64,000 nt of DNA from Leptasterias polaris (taxonomy: Eukaryota; Echinodermata; Asteroidea; Forcipulatida; Asteriidae). The position numbers were made by a program, and so were the translations under genes. The stretch's first letter is position 1. Each line of letters opens with the position of its first letter. The notes under the pieces were generated by a model that saw nothing but the letters and a program-made list of their open reading frames with translations, searched no databases and was not told the DNA's origin. Positions 1 to 10,801 of this stretch are shown one piece after another. The stretch spans positions 3,968,001 through 4,032,000 of the forward strand of contig JAZGTN010000047.1 in the NCBI GenBank assembly GCA_037783415.1. The letters run 5' to 3'.

Positions 1-633
1 CTAACACTATCAGGGGAGCATTGTACATGTATCACCTGTTGTTATTTAGATTACTCCAATAATGAATGGGTGCAGTAAACTGTAACACAAAGAAATCTTA
101 CCCTTTGTGAGTAGCTTCACAACACAATAATAACATCAATAACTGGCTTTTGGGATGTTTATTGTTTACCTTTGTGGATGCAGTTAACAGTTAGATCATA
201 AAGCAAGACAGTCATTGATGTAGGATTAGATCAAGGATGCCTCATGGGTGAATTTAATCACTGTACAATGTAGCTCGCAAGCTTCAGGAAACCTTTTTAA
301 ACAAGGGTGCTTGTTGTATGAACAAAACACACCAGTGTTAACCCCTACTCTTCCATAGTGTTCTTCTGGGTTCTTTTACATGCACTACCAATCCTGGTAC
401 ATGGGAAGTACAATGTACAGCTTAATGTCCCATTTGAAAGACAAAATTATCTTCCTTTTAAAACCACATAAGCCCTTTTCACACCACTCAACCAATTCCC
501 AGGGAATAAAACACTAGGAATCTCATGGGGAATGCTAACCCCACTGCCACCTGTGTTCATTTTACACCCTTAGGAGTGAATAGTAAGCAGATTTTTGATG
601 ACATTTTAATCATTTTTGTTCCACTTTGGTTGT
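1..633. other. non-coding stretch, no gene seen
   Basis: AT-rich sequence with no credible coding exon, RNA gene or repeat that I recognise. It may be intergenic or part of a 5' UTR intron of the PTPN13-like gene, because the first coding exon at 3567 is preceded by a splice acceptor and so has at least one upstream non-coding exon that I could not locate. Confidence 0.5.
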
Positions 634-1025
634 TTAAGGGTACTACAGGATTGGTAGAGCTGAAAAAACAGTCGCAGACAGTGTTACTAAAATATTTTAT
701 GTGATTTTATACACATTTTATACACATGTGGTTTATTATTTGATATAAAATAAACCTGTGAAAATTTGGGCTCAATCAGGAGAAAATAATGAAAAACCCA
801 TGCACAATTTGCTGCATACAATGTACAATGTAAGTTTTGTCCTTAGTTTTGGTTGGACCAACCAAAATCATCTGTTTGTAATAAGGTTTTCAGATAGGAC
901 CTACAGTTTTCACAAATATGACTTCATTTCAAAGGGATCTCACAGAAAAAGTGGCTCTAGATTTCAGACTAACATTTTAAAACAACAATGTTTTTATCCT
1001 TACCAATCCTGTATAATACCTTTAA
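634..1025 (+). mobile_element. TTAA-flanked MITE, copy 1 (family M1)
   Basis: A non-autonomous DNA transposon. Imperfect terminal inverted repeats start GGGTACTACAGGATTGGTA at the left end; the right end read in reverse gives AGGTATTATACAGGATTGGTA. TTAA lies at both edges (634-637 and 1022-1025), which fits a TTAA target-site duplication as made by piggyBac-type transposases. Two more copies lie in PTPN13 introns at 25804 and 32232. There is no transposase in the copy, and short open frames inside it are not genes. Confidence 0.75.
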
Positions 1026-2285
1026 ATAGTTAGAGTTGAGCTTGTCAATTATAAGAATTTATTGCTTTGAACTGTGAATGGAAAGTACAATTGAAGGACT
1101 TCTTTAATTATCAAAGATGAAGGTTTTGGGGAAACACCCAAATTAACATATTATACGCACACGCCCAAGTGTGTTAATCATAGTTGATTACACATATCCC
1201 ACACCACCCACCTACACGCACATAATTATTCAATCTGTTTGTGTTCGAAGGCTAGTGGTATTCCATTCATTGTGCATCATACCATAGAGCTACACACAAT
1301 TAAACTGAGCTGCATCTAACTAGCCATTGTAACTTATTGATTTGGCCACACAACAGCACACCAGTTTAATGTTATGTGTTTATTTACGTTGATTTACTAG
1401 GGACACAAAATGTACAGTTGGCCAGCGCAAATATAAACAGCTGTGCACGTGTTTGGTAATTTCAATTCTACAGTTCAAAAGGAAATTATGCCCACGAAAT
1501 GCACGTTTGATTGATCTAGACACTTACTTGGAAATTTATATTGTGTGGTTTGTCGACAATAAGCAAAAGATTTTTTTAAAGATACATTATTCCCAGTAAT
1601 GGCAGTTTGTTGTGACAGAGATGTACTGTACACTACATTGTACACACAATCAACAATACACCATGTGACCTATGACATCTCATGTTTACAAAAGAGCCAC
1701 AGAGCCTGGGATGTTGTTGGTACTGTTCTTAGTATGGAGTACTTAAAAGTGCATTACACTTGTGGAAATCCTATTGTAGTATATATTACAATATTGAGTC
1801 ATTTCTGAAATATTGTATGACTCAGTTACAAAACTATAAATTGCAACCAGATTTCCTTTTAACTTCTTCAAACAAAACCAGAATACTTTGTTACCCTCAA
1901 AAATTTAAGACAGGGTACAGTTTGCCTTTGCAGGATTAGTGGAACTCTCAGATTCCATCAACATTCCCTTCACTCAAAATAAACTAAACTTACACTTCCC
2001 AAATTATGGTAGCATTCTTGTTAACTCTTTCATGGACACCATGACAACCACAAACAATTTGGCAGTTGTTTATATTCAGTTCAAGCGTGACCGACCTTGA
2101 GGTCAAACGCAATCAGAATTCAGATAAAGCTTTCCATTGTATTGTGCATGTCTCTCTTGTAAGCCCAGCAACTCCAAAGCTGTATTTTAGGAGTCTTTTG
2201 TATTGATCAATAATGCAACCAATACATTTTTTGGAAATATATCACCAATACATGTGAAAATGTAGTAAATAGAAATAGTTTGGCA
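1026..2285. other. non-coding stretch, no gene seen
   Basis: No convincing exon. The stretch has several short GT/AC-rich segments (about 1140-1240) and nothing that looks conserved. A weak 69-codon open frame at 1599-1808 lacks recognisable similarity and splice context. Confidence 0.45.
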
Positions 2286-2638
2286 TTAAAGGGTGTACAA
2301 CATTGGTAATTGCCAAAGACCTGTATCCACACTTGATGTGACCCAACATATACATGAAATAACAAACCTGTGAAAGTTTTAAGCTCAATAGGTCTTTGGA
2401 GTCATGGGAAAACAGTGAAAAACCCCATTATATGTTTAAACTTTTTTTCAAACATCTGATTTTATCCTGCAGGATAAAGATTATTGTTTTACTCATTTCC
2501 TAAAAACTATGGCATTTCAAGCAAAACTATTTCAAGGGAAGTTTTCCACCATGGGACCATCTTTATACCGTGCAAGTTATGTGCAAATCTGTGAACATTT
2601 ATATTTTCAATCTTACCAATGTTGTACGCACCCTTTAA
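2286..2638 (+). mobile_element. TTAA-flanked MITE (family M2)
   Basis: A 353-bp element bounded by TTAA on both sides (2286-2289, 2635-2638). The left end reads TTAAAGGGTGTACAACATTG and the right end is its inverted counterpart with a 2-nt difference (CAATGTTGTACGCACCCTTT). The interior shares phrases with family M1, such as 'aacctgtgaaa' and 'gtgaaaaaccc', so the families are related. The clean TTAA duplication makes the boundaries reliable. Confidence 0.8.
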
Positions 2639-3557
2639 GACATACTTAAAACATACGGCCAAACATCCAAACGATTTTGGTCCAGAATGCCCCACAGTTT
2701 TGAAAAAAACATGGGGAGAACCCCGAGGGAAAAACTTGTGAGGGGCTTCAGAGGTAAATCCCCTCATTGAAACGAGCAGTGTGTCTACGTTAGGAATTAG
2801 TTCCTTTCTTTCGGTTAGCATTGGAAAGGTATTACTTCTTTGTAATGTTTCTTTGTGTTAGGATTTCAGCATCACCTTTATACAATGTGAGGCCTTTTGA
2901 ATACCCCATTGTCGGGTGCATTTTTTCGTGCATTGGCCAGTGAATTGAGCAAGTTATTTACAAGGACGCAATTGTACACCCGAGTATTAGAGATTCTACT
3001 GTGTAGTAAGATTTAAAATGTTTACATCAATGTCTCTGACATACTGTACATCCTATAATTAAACTGTTCAATAATTTTGGGTTGAACATAGACAAATTTA
3101 CTACATTCCAATCTTATACAAGTCTCAGGATTTTGGTGATGAGTTACCAGAAAATGGAGGATTTTGGAGGATTCTGGAGAATCTCAAACCAAAGAAGGTT
3201 AGAACAGCTAGAAAAGGCCCAACCAAAAGAGATCAAATGTCAATAGAACCAATAACATGAAAAACAAAAATTAAACGAGGCCCCCCAAAGTTGTCCAGAA
3301 AGTCAGATTGATGACCATGGTATTGTCCAAACTCTCCAAAAGACTGGATCTACTACCTCTGTTGCCCAATATCTTAGCCTTGGTGCCCCTTTAAAAGTTT
3401 CCCATGGAAGTGCCCTAGCTGCAAAATTAAAATAGCCTTGCCCTCCAAAGTTGAAATTCCAGGCCTGCATTACATTTTTGTCTTGTAATGTTGCTGTCCT
3501 GAGGAGCAATGGCATTTCCCTATCAAGATTTCATTTGTAGTTTTTGTTGTCTTTCAG
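2639..3557 (+). other. 5' non-coding region ending in splice acceptor
   Basis: No coding exon recognised. The segment ends in a pyrimidine-rich tract and CAG (acceptor at 3556-3557), followed nine bases later by the start codon of PTPN13 at 3567. At least one 5' UTR exon must therefore lie upstream, perhaps outside the window. Bases 3401-3475 resemble 46292-46360, so an old dispersed repeat lies here. Confidence 0.55.
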
Positions 3558-3566
3558 CAGGCAACC

Positions 3567-6500
3567 ATGCCTGTCTCCAAGCCTGTATCCCCAGGGGTAG
3601 TCAACGTGTCTCTCAGTGATGCCCTGGAGGTTCGTTGTGGTCCGCTGTACGAGGAGGAAGTATGGAGTGTGCTGTGCCAGAGTGCCAAGGCACTGCAGGA
3701 CATCTTCCTACGAGGTGAGTGGGGGGGGGGGGGGGGGGGTAGTAGGGAAGGTATCTTAAAGGTATCTTAAAGGGAGTATGTCACTTCTCGTCTAGACTAT
3801 TGTAACTCCCTGTTATCTGGAATCACCAAAGCACATCTTAAACGCCTCACCAGTATTCAATACAGAGCTGCCAAACTTGTTCTCACTGTTAACTGTTGGA
3901 GAGCTCATGGATCCCCCTTACTCGCTAAACTACACTGGCTACCCATGGAGAAACGCATCCAGTTCAAAACTCTTCTATATGTTTTTAAATGTTTGAAGGA
4001 CATTGCTCCACCTTATCTCTCTGATATGTTTCATCTTTGCCAAAGCAACCGTCAAGGACTCCGTTCTTCTTCTGATAGAACTCGGCTTAACACTCACAAG
4101 TCCAGATTATCTTATGGCAAACACGCCTTCTCACACTCTGCTGCTGAACTTTGAAACAGTCTCCCAATTAGTGTCCGTGATTCTTCTTGTGTTGTTACAT
4201 TTAAGAGGGCGCTATACGATGCAGTAACACGCTTTCTTACTGAGCTCCACAAATTAATTGTCATTTATTCATCAATTCTTGTTTTCACCGAAATCTTTGG
4301 GCAACTTCAAATCTACACCGCTCAAACTGCAGTAACAACCAACATGTCAGATAATCAGGAAACTAAAAAGACCAGAGCATCAAAGAGAAATGAAGGTAAA
4401 TCTAAGCAGGACCGGGCTGAATCTCCTCAGACTGAACAAAATGGCGGCCCGCAGAGTACAGTTAGCATACATGCAAAGCTTGACAAGATTTTGTCGTCTT
4501 TGGAACTTATGAATAAAAGGCTTACTCACCTTGAAGTTAAATGGGAAGAAATGAATGATTCCATCATTGACCAACGGAATGAGGTGAAAGATCTTACCGA
4601 TGCAGTGTCCTTTCTTGAAAATGAATATGAGCTGATGAAGAAAAAAATCGATAAACACGACAAGCAAGTTGATGACAGGGTGACTCCTCTGGAGTCGGCC
4701 ATTGAAGACCTTCAAAACCGTAGTCGCCGATGCAATATTGTTCTCCATAACATCCCAGAGGGTCATGAAGGCGATCAACCTTGTGAAGAGTTTGTGTCCA
4801 AGTTTCTTGCTGAGCATATGAACCTAAGTTCCACCATTGAGGTTGATAGAGCACATCGCACTGGCCGTAAACAACACCCAGGAGACGGGAGCGGTTTGAC
4901 TAAGCGCTCTAGACCAATTCACGTTAAACTCCTTCGGTACAGTGATAAGGTACTCATCCTGAAAAATGCACCCAAGCAGCTCAAGAACAATCCCCTTGCA
5001 GGATCAGCCATTTTTGTGTCTGACGACGTAACAAGAAAGGTGAGACAACAGAGAAAATTATTGCGAGAGAGACATCTTCCCGGGCTTCGTAAAGACACTA
5101 GAGTCAAATTTTCCTTCATCCCGTGGACTGTACCTGCAGTCATTCGCTATCAGCTAGTAACCGGTGAATTCAAAACATTCTCTTCAGTGGAGTCCAAGTA
5201 AAACCCAATGACCTCGCGCATTTACTGTTTATATTTATTTGCACCCAATGATTAAGTGCAAACTGTTAATTTATACTAAATGGCTGTTTTGTGTATGTCC
5301 TTTTATGTATGCAGAGTGAGACATGACAAAGTTTTTGTATATAAGATTAATTTATTAGTTTCAGTCGTTAACTGCTTCTTCTGTTGTTAATACTGACTTA
5401 GATCCTGACATTAATTTTCATGCTCCTGAAATTAATTGCGATTATTATAATGAAGATCAGTTTATTAAAAACTTTTCCTCAAATACAAACTTTAATCTCC
5501 TTCATATAAATGCTCGCAGCCTTGCGAGCAACATTTCCGATGTTCAACAGTGTGTCAGCGCTTTTGGTAATAATTTCTCTGTTATTGGGATTTCTGAAAC
5601 TTGGTTGAAAGAAATTGATAATCCTTTGATTAAACTTGATGGCTATGTCAAGGAGGGTGTATGCAGGCAACATAAAAGGGGAGGTGGGGTAGCGTTGTTT
5701 ATCAAAGAGCATTATCCTTACAGGACTCGTGGTGACATTTGTTTTAATACTGTAGACATAGAATCATGTTTTATTGAAATTGAAAATTCTTTATCAGGTA
5801 ACATTATTGTAGGTATTATTTATAAGCCACCTGACACTACTTGTATTAATTTTACAAACAGTTTCAATGAATTACTTGGTCGTATACAAGATGAAAACAA
5901 AAAAAGTTATATACTAGGTGATTTCAATATTAACCTTTTACAGCGTGATTTAAACAGTAATGTCCAAGAGTTTATTGACATGCTTTCTTCTAATTTCATT
6001 TTCCCCCTTATCAATAAACCAACTAGGATCACCGTCAATAGTGCCACGCTGATTGACAATATTTTCACAAATAATCTAGCTGATCATAACTCCGGTATAT
6101 TGATTAATGATACTAGTGACCATCTTCCTGTCTTTGCCATTGTCGACAATTATAATATCCACATACAGAAAAATTTGAATTTTATGAAACGTGATTTCAA
6201 GGATATAAATATCCAACGTTTTAATCATGGTTTGTATGACACTGACTGGAAATTTATTCACTCATTCGTTGATGTAAATGAATCATACTCTGCTTTTCTT
6301 GATTATGTCTTAAAATTATATGATTTTTATTTCCCTCAGGTTCAAACTAAATGCGGTTTTGATAAAATTAAATCACCTTGGTTAACTGAGGCCCTTTACA
6401 ATTCCATTAAAAGGAAAAACTACCTGTATAATAAATACTTGAAAAAACCCACTGTACGAAACAAATGTGTGTATTCCAAATATAGAAATACTCTCACTGG

Positions 6501-9500
6501 TTTAATTAAATCTGCCAAGAAAAAATATTTGACTACCAAGTTCTGTCAGCAGAAAAATAACATTAAAGGTACTTGGAAACTTATTAATTCTTTGTTGTCA
6601 AAAACAAAGCCTAAGACCAATCCGCCTTATTTTGTACATAATGGTGATAAGATAGACGATGATACAGTTATTGCAAATGCTTTTAATGATTACTTTGTGA
6701 ACATTGGTAACGAAGTAGCTGGTAACCTCCCTCCATCGGATACATTGTTTGGCTCTTTTATGGATGACAGATGCTCACATTCCTTTTATTTAAATCCCAT
6801 TACTGAGCTTGAAATTGTTGATGTTATTAACAAATTCCAGGCTGGTAAGGCTCTAGGTTGGGATGGTGTAAGCTCTTTTGTTATCAAGGAAGCAAGGAAT
6901 GCCCTTGCTAAACCTTTAGCCATGGTCTTCAATAAGTCTATTTCTTCTGGTGTTTTTCCGGATCGTTTAAAGACAGGGAGAGTAGTACCTATCCACAAAG
7001 GTAACAGTAAGAATGAAATATGTAATTACAGACCTATCAGCATTTTATCAATCTTTTCCAAAATTTTTGAAAAGCTTATCTTCAGCCGAATGATGTGTTT
7101 TATAAACAAGCATGGTCTTTTGTCTAAATCACAATATGGCTTTCGAGCTAAATGTTCCACCGAGATGGCTATTCTTGATGTTCTCAGTGAAATTATTGAT
7201 GCAATTGAAAAAAGACATTTTTCTGTGAATGTTTTCCTGGACCTGTCCAAGGCCTTTGACACAGTCAACCATGATATACTTCTTTCCAAATTAGAGCACT
7301 ACGGTGTGCGTGGATTGGCCCTGGACTGGTTCAGGAGTTACTTATCTAAAAGAAGGCAGTTTGTCTCCTATAACTCGCATCATTCCACTGAAAAAACTAT
7401 TACTTGCGGAGTTCCACAGGGAAGTGTGCTAGGGCCTTTGTTATTTATTATTTATGTTAATGATATTTGTAATTCTTCGGACAAGCTTTCCTTTTGTTTA
7501 TTTGCAGATGATACAAGTTTATCGTATGATCATCAGAATGTTGATAAGGCCATTCAAAATTTAAATTTTGAACTTGTTAAAGTTAGCAAATGGCTCTTAT
7601 CGAATAGATTGTGTGTTAATTTACTCAAGACCAATTATATTGTTTTCTCTGCACGACAACACATTTATAACCAAAATGCTTCACTTATTTTAAATAATAC
7701 AATCTTAACCAAAGTGAAGTTTACTAAATTCCTTGGCATTCTTATTGATGAAAATCTCTCTTGGAATGATCATATTAGTAGTTTGTGTACTAAGGTGTCA
7801 AAAAATGTTGGAGTCATGAGCAGACTTAAGTATTTTCTACCCAAACACATTTTGGTCACACTTTATAACTCATTTGTACTTCCTTATTTGAATTATGCTT
7901 CTCTTGCCTGGGGTTCATCAACATCAGGTTGTAATAAATTGTTTTTGTTACAGAAAAAGGCAATCCGTATTATTCATGGTGCTGGTTATCTAGAACATAC
8001 TTCCCCATTATTTGCCATGTCAAGTATTTTAAAACTTGGTGATATTCATTCACTTAATTTAGCAAATTTTATGTTTAAACAATCTCGTAATTTATTACCA
8101 CAAAAAATTCAAGGCTTCTTTTTAGCTAGTGCTTTAGTTCATACTCACCAGACCCGTAGTTTAGCCAGAGGGAATCTTTTTGTAAAACCAAGTAGAACTG
8201 AATTTTTTAGAAAGAGTGTCTTTCATAAAGGAGTCCTTTACTGGAATAATCTAAGTGCAGAACTTAAACAGTCAGCCAGTGTTTTATCTTTTCGTAAAAA
8301 ACTAAAGAATATATTGATTGATTTATACACCACTTAAATTATTTGTATCTTTTTGTATTATCTATTGTCTAGTCTCACTCATGCATAACATGTCCGTGTC
8401 CCGGTACTGTTTTCCTTGTTTTACGTTTCTTTTGTCTTTGTCTTTATAGGGAAGGGGAACAAAAAGCATTTGCTTCTTCTTTTTCCTACATGTTAATGTC
8501 ACATATTATCTATTTATTTTTCAATATTTTGTAATGAATGATGTTGACATGAAATAAATGTATCTGAAATGAACTTATCTCTTTCCTAAATAGTAGATTT
8601 AAGTTTTGTTCTTGCTTGTTTTAATTTATCCTTTTCTTTTGTTATGCGCTTTGATCATGTTTTGGAAAAGCGCAGTACAAATGCCTGTTATTATTATTAT
8701 TAGTATGAAGCATCTTACAAAGGCATGGACTAGGCTCTGTACGACAAGTAAAGTTTAGGGGGTAGGCATACAGGCATAGTACTCCACTAAGGCAATTGCC
8801 TCCATGCCCCTCTACATGCCCCTGGTCATTGCCTCCATGCCCCCGGTCATTGCCTCCATTCCCCCGGTCATTGCCTCCATTCCCCCGGTCATTGCCTCCA
8901 TTCCCCCGGTCATTGCCTCCATTCCCCCCGGTCATTGCCACCATGCCCCCGGTCATTGTTTCGATGCCCCTGGTCATTGTTTCGATGCCCCTGGTCATTG
9001 CCTTCCATGACCCTTGTCATTATTTATTATTAATTGTCATTCCATCCATGCCCCCTGGACATTCTCGCCATGTTCAGATGTTCCTGATCATTGCCTTGGT
9101 GCCCCTTGAAATGTTTACAGGAGAATTTGAAGTTTCCCTCATAGAGGTGCTTTTAATTAAGGAAAAAAATCAGGCCTGGGAGAGCTGGATATGCTGTGGC
9201 CCGCTTTATGAAAAGGAAGTGTGGATCATTCTAGATAGTCAAGGTTCTGAGAAATATCTTCTTGCGAGGTGAATTGAGAGAGTAGCATTGAAGTTTAGGG
9301 CGATGGGTATGGTGGCTACATTCCCTGACCAAACACAGTGAAGTTACACGATTGAAGGTGCCCAAACAGTATTCAAGGTATGAAGGTTTGGGGGCTGCTT
9401 TGTGGAAAGGAAGAAAGGAAGAAGTGCATTATACTCACATTTTTGAAATGTCTTCAGGCTGCAGTACATTGTATACGTCTTTCCAATTGAGAGGTACAGG

Positions 9501-10801
9501 TACAATACATGGAGTGAGCTTTTAACTCATTAAAACTTTCACTTTGTTCAAAGGTGAGAAACTAGATTTTTTTCTAAAAACAATCTTAATTCTTGTTATC
9601 TAACAGGGGAGGCGGTCGTGCAGGGTTCGCCCCGCTTTGTTCTGTGTCCATACACACTGCACTTCACACCAGGCGGGCGTGTCACGTTTGCCGAGACGAT
9701 TGACCCGACCCTCCCAAACATCCACAATTTCCTGTCTCCGGAGGTCATGTCTGGACAACTGAATCCATCCGATGCTGCCGTGGAAAAGGTCAGTCAGAAA
9801 TTAATTTCCTCTGAATAAAAAACTTTCATAATTGTTTCAAATGAATGCAAAGACGAAGGTTAAAGGGAAATTATGTTATTGGTAACTGTACTGTTTAAGA
9901 AAATTTGGTTTTGTGGGGTACGTAGGATTTAATATGAAATATTGTGCCATCGACCTGTTTACATGCAGCGTTCTCCCTTAACAGTGGTCCGCTGGCCAAA
10001 TGCCAGTTAAAACACCTGAGAGGACCAGTCAAAATTCACTCCAAGTGGTCCGACTGGCAAGTTCAGTGCTGAAAAGCATCCCTGTTTCTTGAACTACGGA
10101 CTTGTGAAAAAGCTGATGGACTAGTGAAATGACAAGCTAGCTTAAGTCCTGTTGAAAAGGTTAATGGCAAACCCTGTTGTGCATCCAATTTTAGGCTGAA
10201 AACTTCTCGATGTTCTTATTTTCCTGCAGATGTTGGTGTACTCTCTTGGGATGACATTGTTCTGGGCCGTGGAGTACGCTACATCACCGCCGAGCCGAGC
10301 GTCCTTGACTCATGACCTCCACTCTATCCTGCTAGCCATGACTAACAAAAATGCAGACTCCAGGGTGGCTCTTATACACATCTTAGAGGTAAAGGAGGCG
10401 GCCATCTTTATCTCTGAGTGAGGCTTGGGTCTCAAATGCACGTAAAGATATAGCCCCCTCATTAAGGTCAAAAGAAGGCCCCCTTATGTTTTGACTTGGC
10501 AATTAGATGCGTGTTTGCTGCAATGACAACGTTGAAGAATAGGATTCCTCAGGAGCCACTTACTAACGAAGGCGCTTTAGACAGACCTTTAGGTTTTGTT
10601 TTATATCATTAGAAGACTATTAGACTGTAGGTGGCAGCAGACGGGCTTGGTGACCTTTTTTTACTTCACGAGAACCGAAGCTAATACTTTGTTAATCTTT
10701 GACAGGCTTGTACGCTACATGCACGGCAGGCAAATACGGGGATTCCGTACTCACATCATGTGATGAAACTCAGCAAAATAGTCATGGGTAGTGTGTATGA
10801 G
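3567..10801 (+). CDS. PTPN13: PTPN13 exons 1-4: KIND domain
   Basis: Exons 3567-3714, 9607-9788, 10230-10388 and 10706-10801 encode about residues 1-195. This is a KIND domain, a non-catalytic kinase-like fold (related to the C-lobe) known from PTPN13, FRMPD2, Spire and Very-KIND. Visible landmarks are VSLSDALEVRCGPLYEEEVW in exon 1, FLSPEVMSGQL in exon 2 (resembling the kinase subdomain VIII region) and MLVYSLGMTLFWAVEYA in exon 3. Intron 1 is 5.9 kb and full of retrotransposons. The donor of exon 1 is followed within a few bases by a run of 19 G. Confidence 0.9.

Larger units (their letters stand above)
4290..8590 (+). mobile_element. near full-length CR1/L2-group LINE (inner, younger element)
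   Basis: A two-ORF non-LTR retrotransposon in intron 1 of PTPN13, in sense orientation. ORF1 (4344-5201) is a coiled-coil nucleic-acid-binding protein; ORF2 (5359-8337) is endonuclease plus reverse transcriptase. A polyadenylation-like AATAAA lies near 8553. The exact ends are not certain, and no target-site duplication could be defined by eye. Both reading frames are long and open, so the copy is young compared with the L2-like element it appears to interrupt. Confidence 0.8.

Noticed and set aside
4380..4854. Minus-strand open frames opposite LINE ORF1
   Set aside because: Antisense shadows of a coiled-coil coding sequence.
8642..9272. Open frames on both strands made of Gly/Asn or Pro/Ser repeats
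   Set aside because: Translation of a 21-bp minisatellite; open in several frames because 21 is divisible by three.
9370..9480. Another decayed copy of PTPN13 exon 1
   Set aside because: Only a few words (gctgctttgtggaaagg) resemble it; the similarity is too short to support.
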